Source: an uncultured Eubacteriales bacterium (GTDB lineage Bacteria > Bacillota > Clostridia > Oscillospirales > Oscillospiraceae). From it: a DNA stretch of 6,300 bases. The stretch is taken from positions 1 through 6,300 of the forward strand of contig CABRZL010000109.1 of NCBI GenBank assembly GCA_902475435.1, read 5' to 3'. Position numbers and translations under genes: made by a program. The first letter of the stretch is position 1. The number at the start of each line of letters is the position of its first letter. This document shows, in pieces, positions 6,111-6,300 of this stretch. A model generated the notes under the pieces. That model was not told the origin of the DNA and made no database searches. It saw nothing but the letters and a program-made list of their open reading frames with translations.

Positions 6111-6128
6111 AAATTTTTTTCTTTTTTT
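6111..6128 (-). promoter_or_regulatory. A-tract (UP-element-like) upstream of the nfeD promoter
   Basis: On the - strand, two runs of seven A separated by one G, followed by TTT, lie 12-29 nt upstream of the -35 box. This is close to where the alpha subunit of RNA polymerase contacts UP elements, although the tract lies slightly farther out than usual. It may also simply bend DNA between the two divergent promoters. Confidence 0.5.
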
Positions 6129-6195
6129 CGACATTCTGATTTAGGTTAAAAACATTTGCTATGATTGGGATCTTTGGATTTTTTCCGCTCATCTA

Positions 6196-6224
6196 TTGAC
6201 AAACGGGTAATTCTCGTATATTCT
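6196..6224 (+). promoter_or_regulatory. Rightward sigma-A promoter at the window end
   Basis: A perfect TTGACA at 6196-6201 and TATTCT at 6219-6224 are separated by exactly 17 bp. The expected start is near 6231. It is divergent from the nfeD promoter, with about 96 bp between the two -35 boxes, and drives a transcription unit lying mostly outside the window. Confidence 0.78.
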
Positions 6225-6244
6225 ATGCTTTACAGGACGAACTT

Positions 6245-6275
6245 AGATCCAGAGGATGCATGATCCTCCTGATCT
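6245..6275 (+). promoter_or_regulatory. Structured 5' leader hairpin downstream of the rightward promoter
   Basis: About 14 nt after the expected start, A6245-T6257 can pair with A6263-T6275 around a GCATG loop. The stem has 12 bp (AGATC, AG, AGGAT with their complements) with one single-base bulge on each side. It could be the first stem of a structured RNA or riboswitch. It could also mask AGAGGA (6251-6256), a possible ribosome binding site for an ATG at 6260 that stays open to the window end. It matches no riboswitch consensus that I remember. Only about 70 nt of this transcript are visible. Confidence 0.45.
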
Positions 6276-6300
6276 CAGGGTATGCAAAAGTTTTGTTTTC

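Noticed and set aside
6146..6165. TATGAT at 6160-6165 as a second rightward promoter
   Set aside because: No acceptable -35 hexamer lies 16-18 bp upstream; the promoter at 6196-6224 is much better.

Overview
The window looks like a chromosomal segment of a low-to-mid GC Gram-positive bacterium, most likely a Clostridia member (Oscillospirales-like). The grounds are the AGGAGG-type ribosome binding sites, sigma-A promoters with 17-bp spacers, intrinsic terminators, and protein families common in that group: a clostridial-type RelA/SpoT-domain protein, a membrane zinc-ribbon protein and a DUF6440-like protein. I cannot name a genus from sequence alone. No mobile element, CRISPR array, rRNA or tRNA was found.

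Positions 1-1427 (+): a small protein with a C39/papain-like Cys and His pattern, possibly cut by the window edge, is followed 21 bp later by a RelA/SpoT-domain gene. That gene carries an early in-frame TAA and a 1-nt frameshift, so I call it a pseudogene. Positions 1514-2881 (+): glyA (serine hydroxymethyltransferase) has its own sigma-A promoter and a strong intrinsic terminator. Positions 2982-3800 (+): a membrane-anchored calcineurin-like metallophosphoesterase with all seven expected metal ligands. Positions 3829-4316 (+): a monocistronic unit with a near-consensus promoter, a two-helix membrane protein ending in a CxxC/CxxC zinc ribbon, and a hairpin that can terminate transcription from both sides.

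Positions 4446-6099 (-): a convergent three-gene operon driven by TTGACA-N17-TACTAT. Its order is nfeD-like, then an SPFH/stomatin (paraslipin) gene, then a 58-residue DUF6440-like gene that starts 2 nt after the stomatin stop codon. NfeD and stomatin proteins are a known membrane-organising pair; the small third member is the least characterised part.

Positions 6100-6300: a divergent intergenic region. It holds an A-tract upstream of the nfeD promoter, then a second strong promoter (TTGACA-N17-TATTCT) reading rightward into a hairpin-forming leader that runs off the window.

Most of the window is ordinary housekeeping sequence. The points worth attention are the doubly broken RelA/SpoT gene, the short DUF6440-like gene coupled to the stomatin operon, and the structured leader at the right edge. 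I do not see convincing evidence for a wholly new system.
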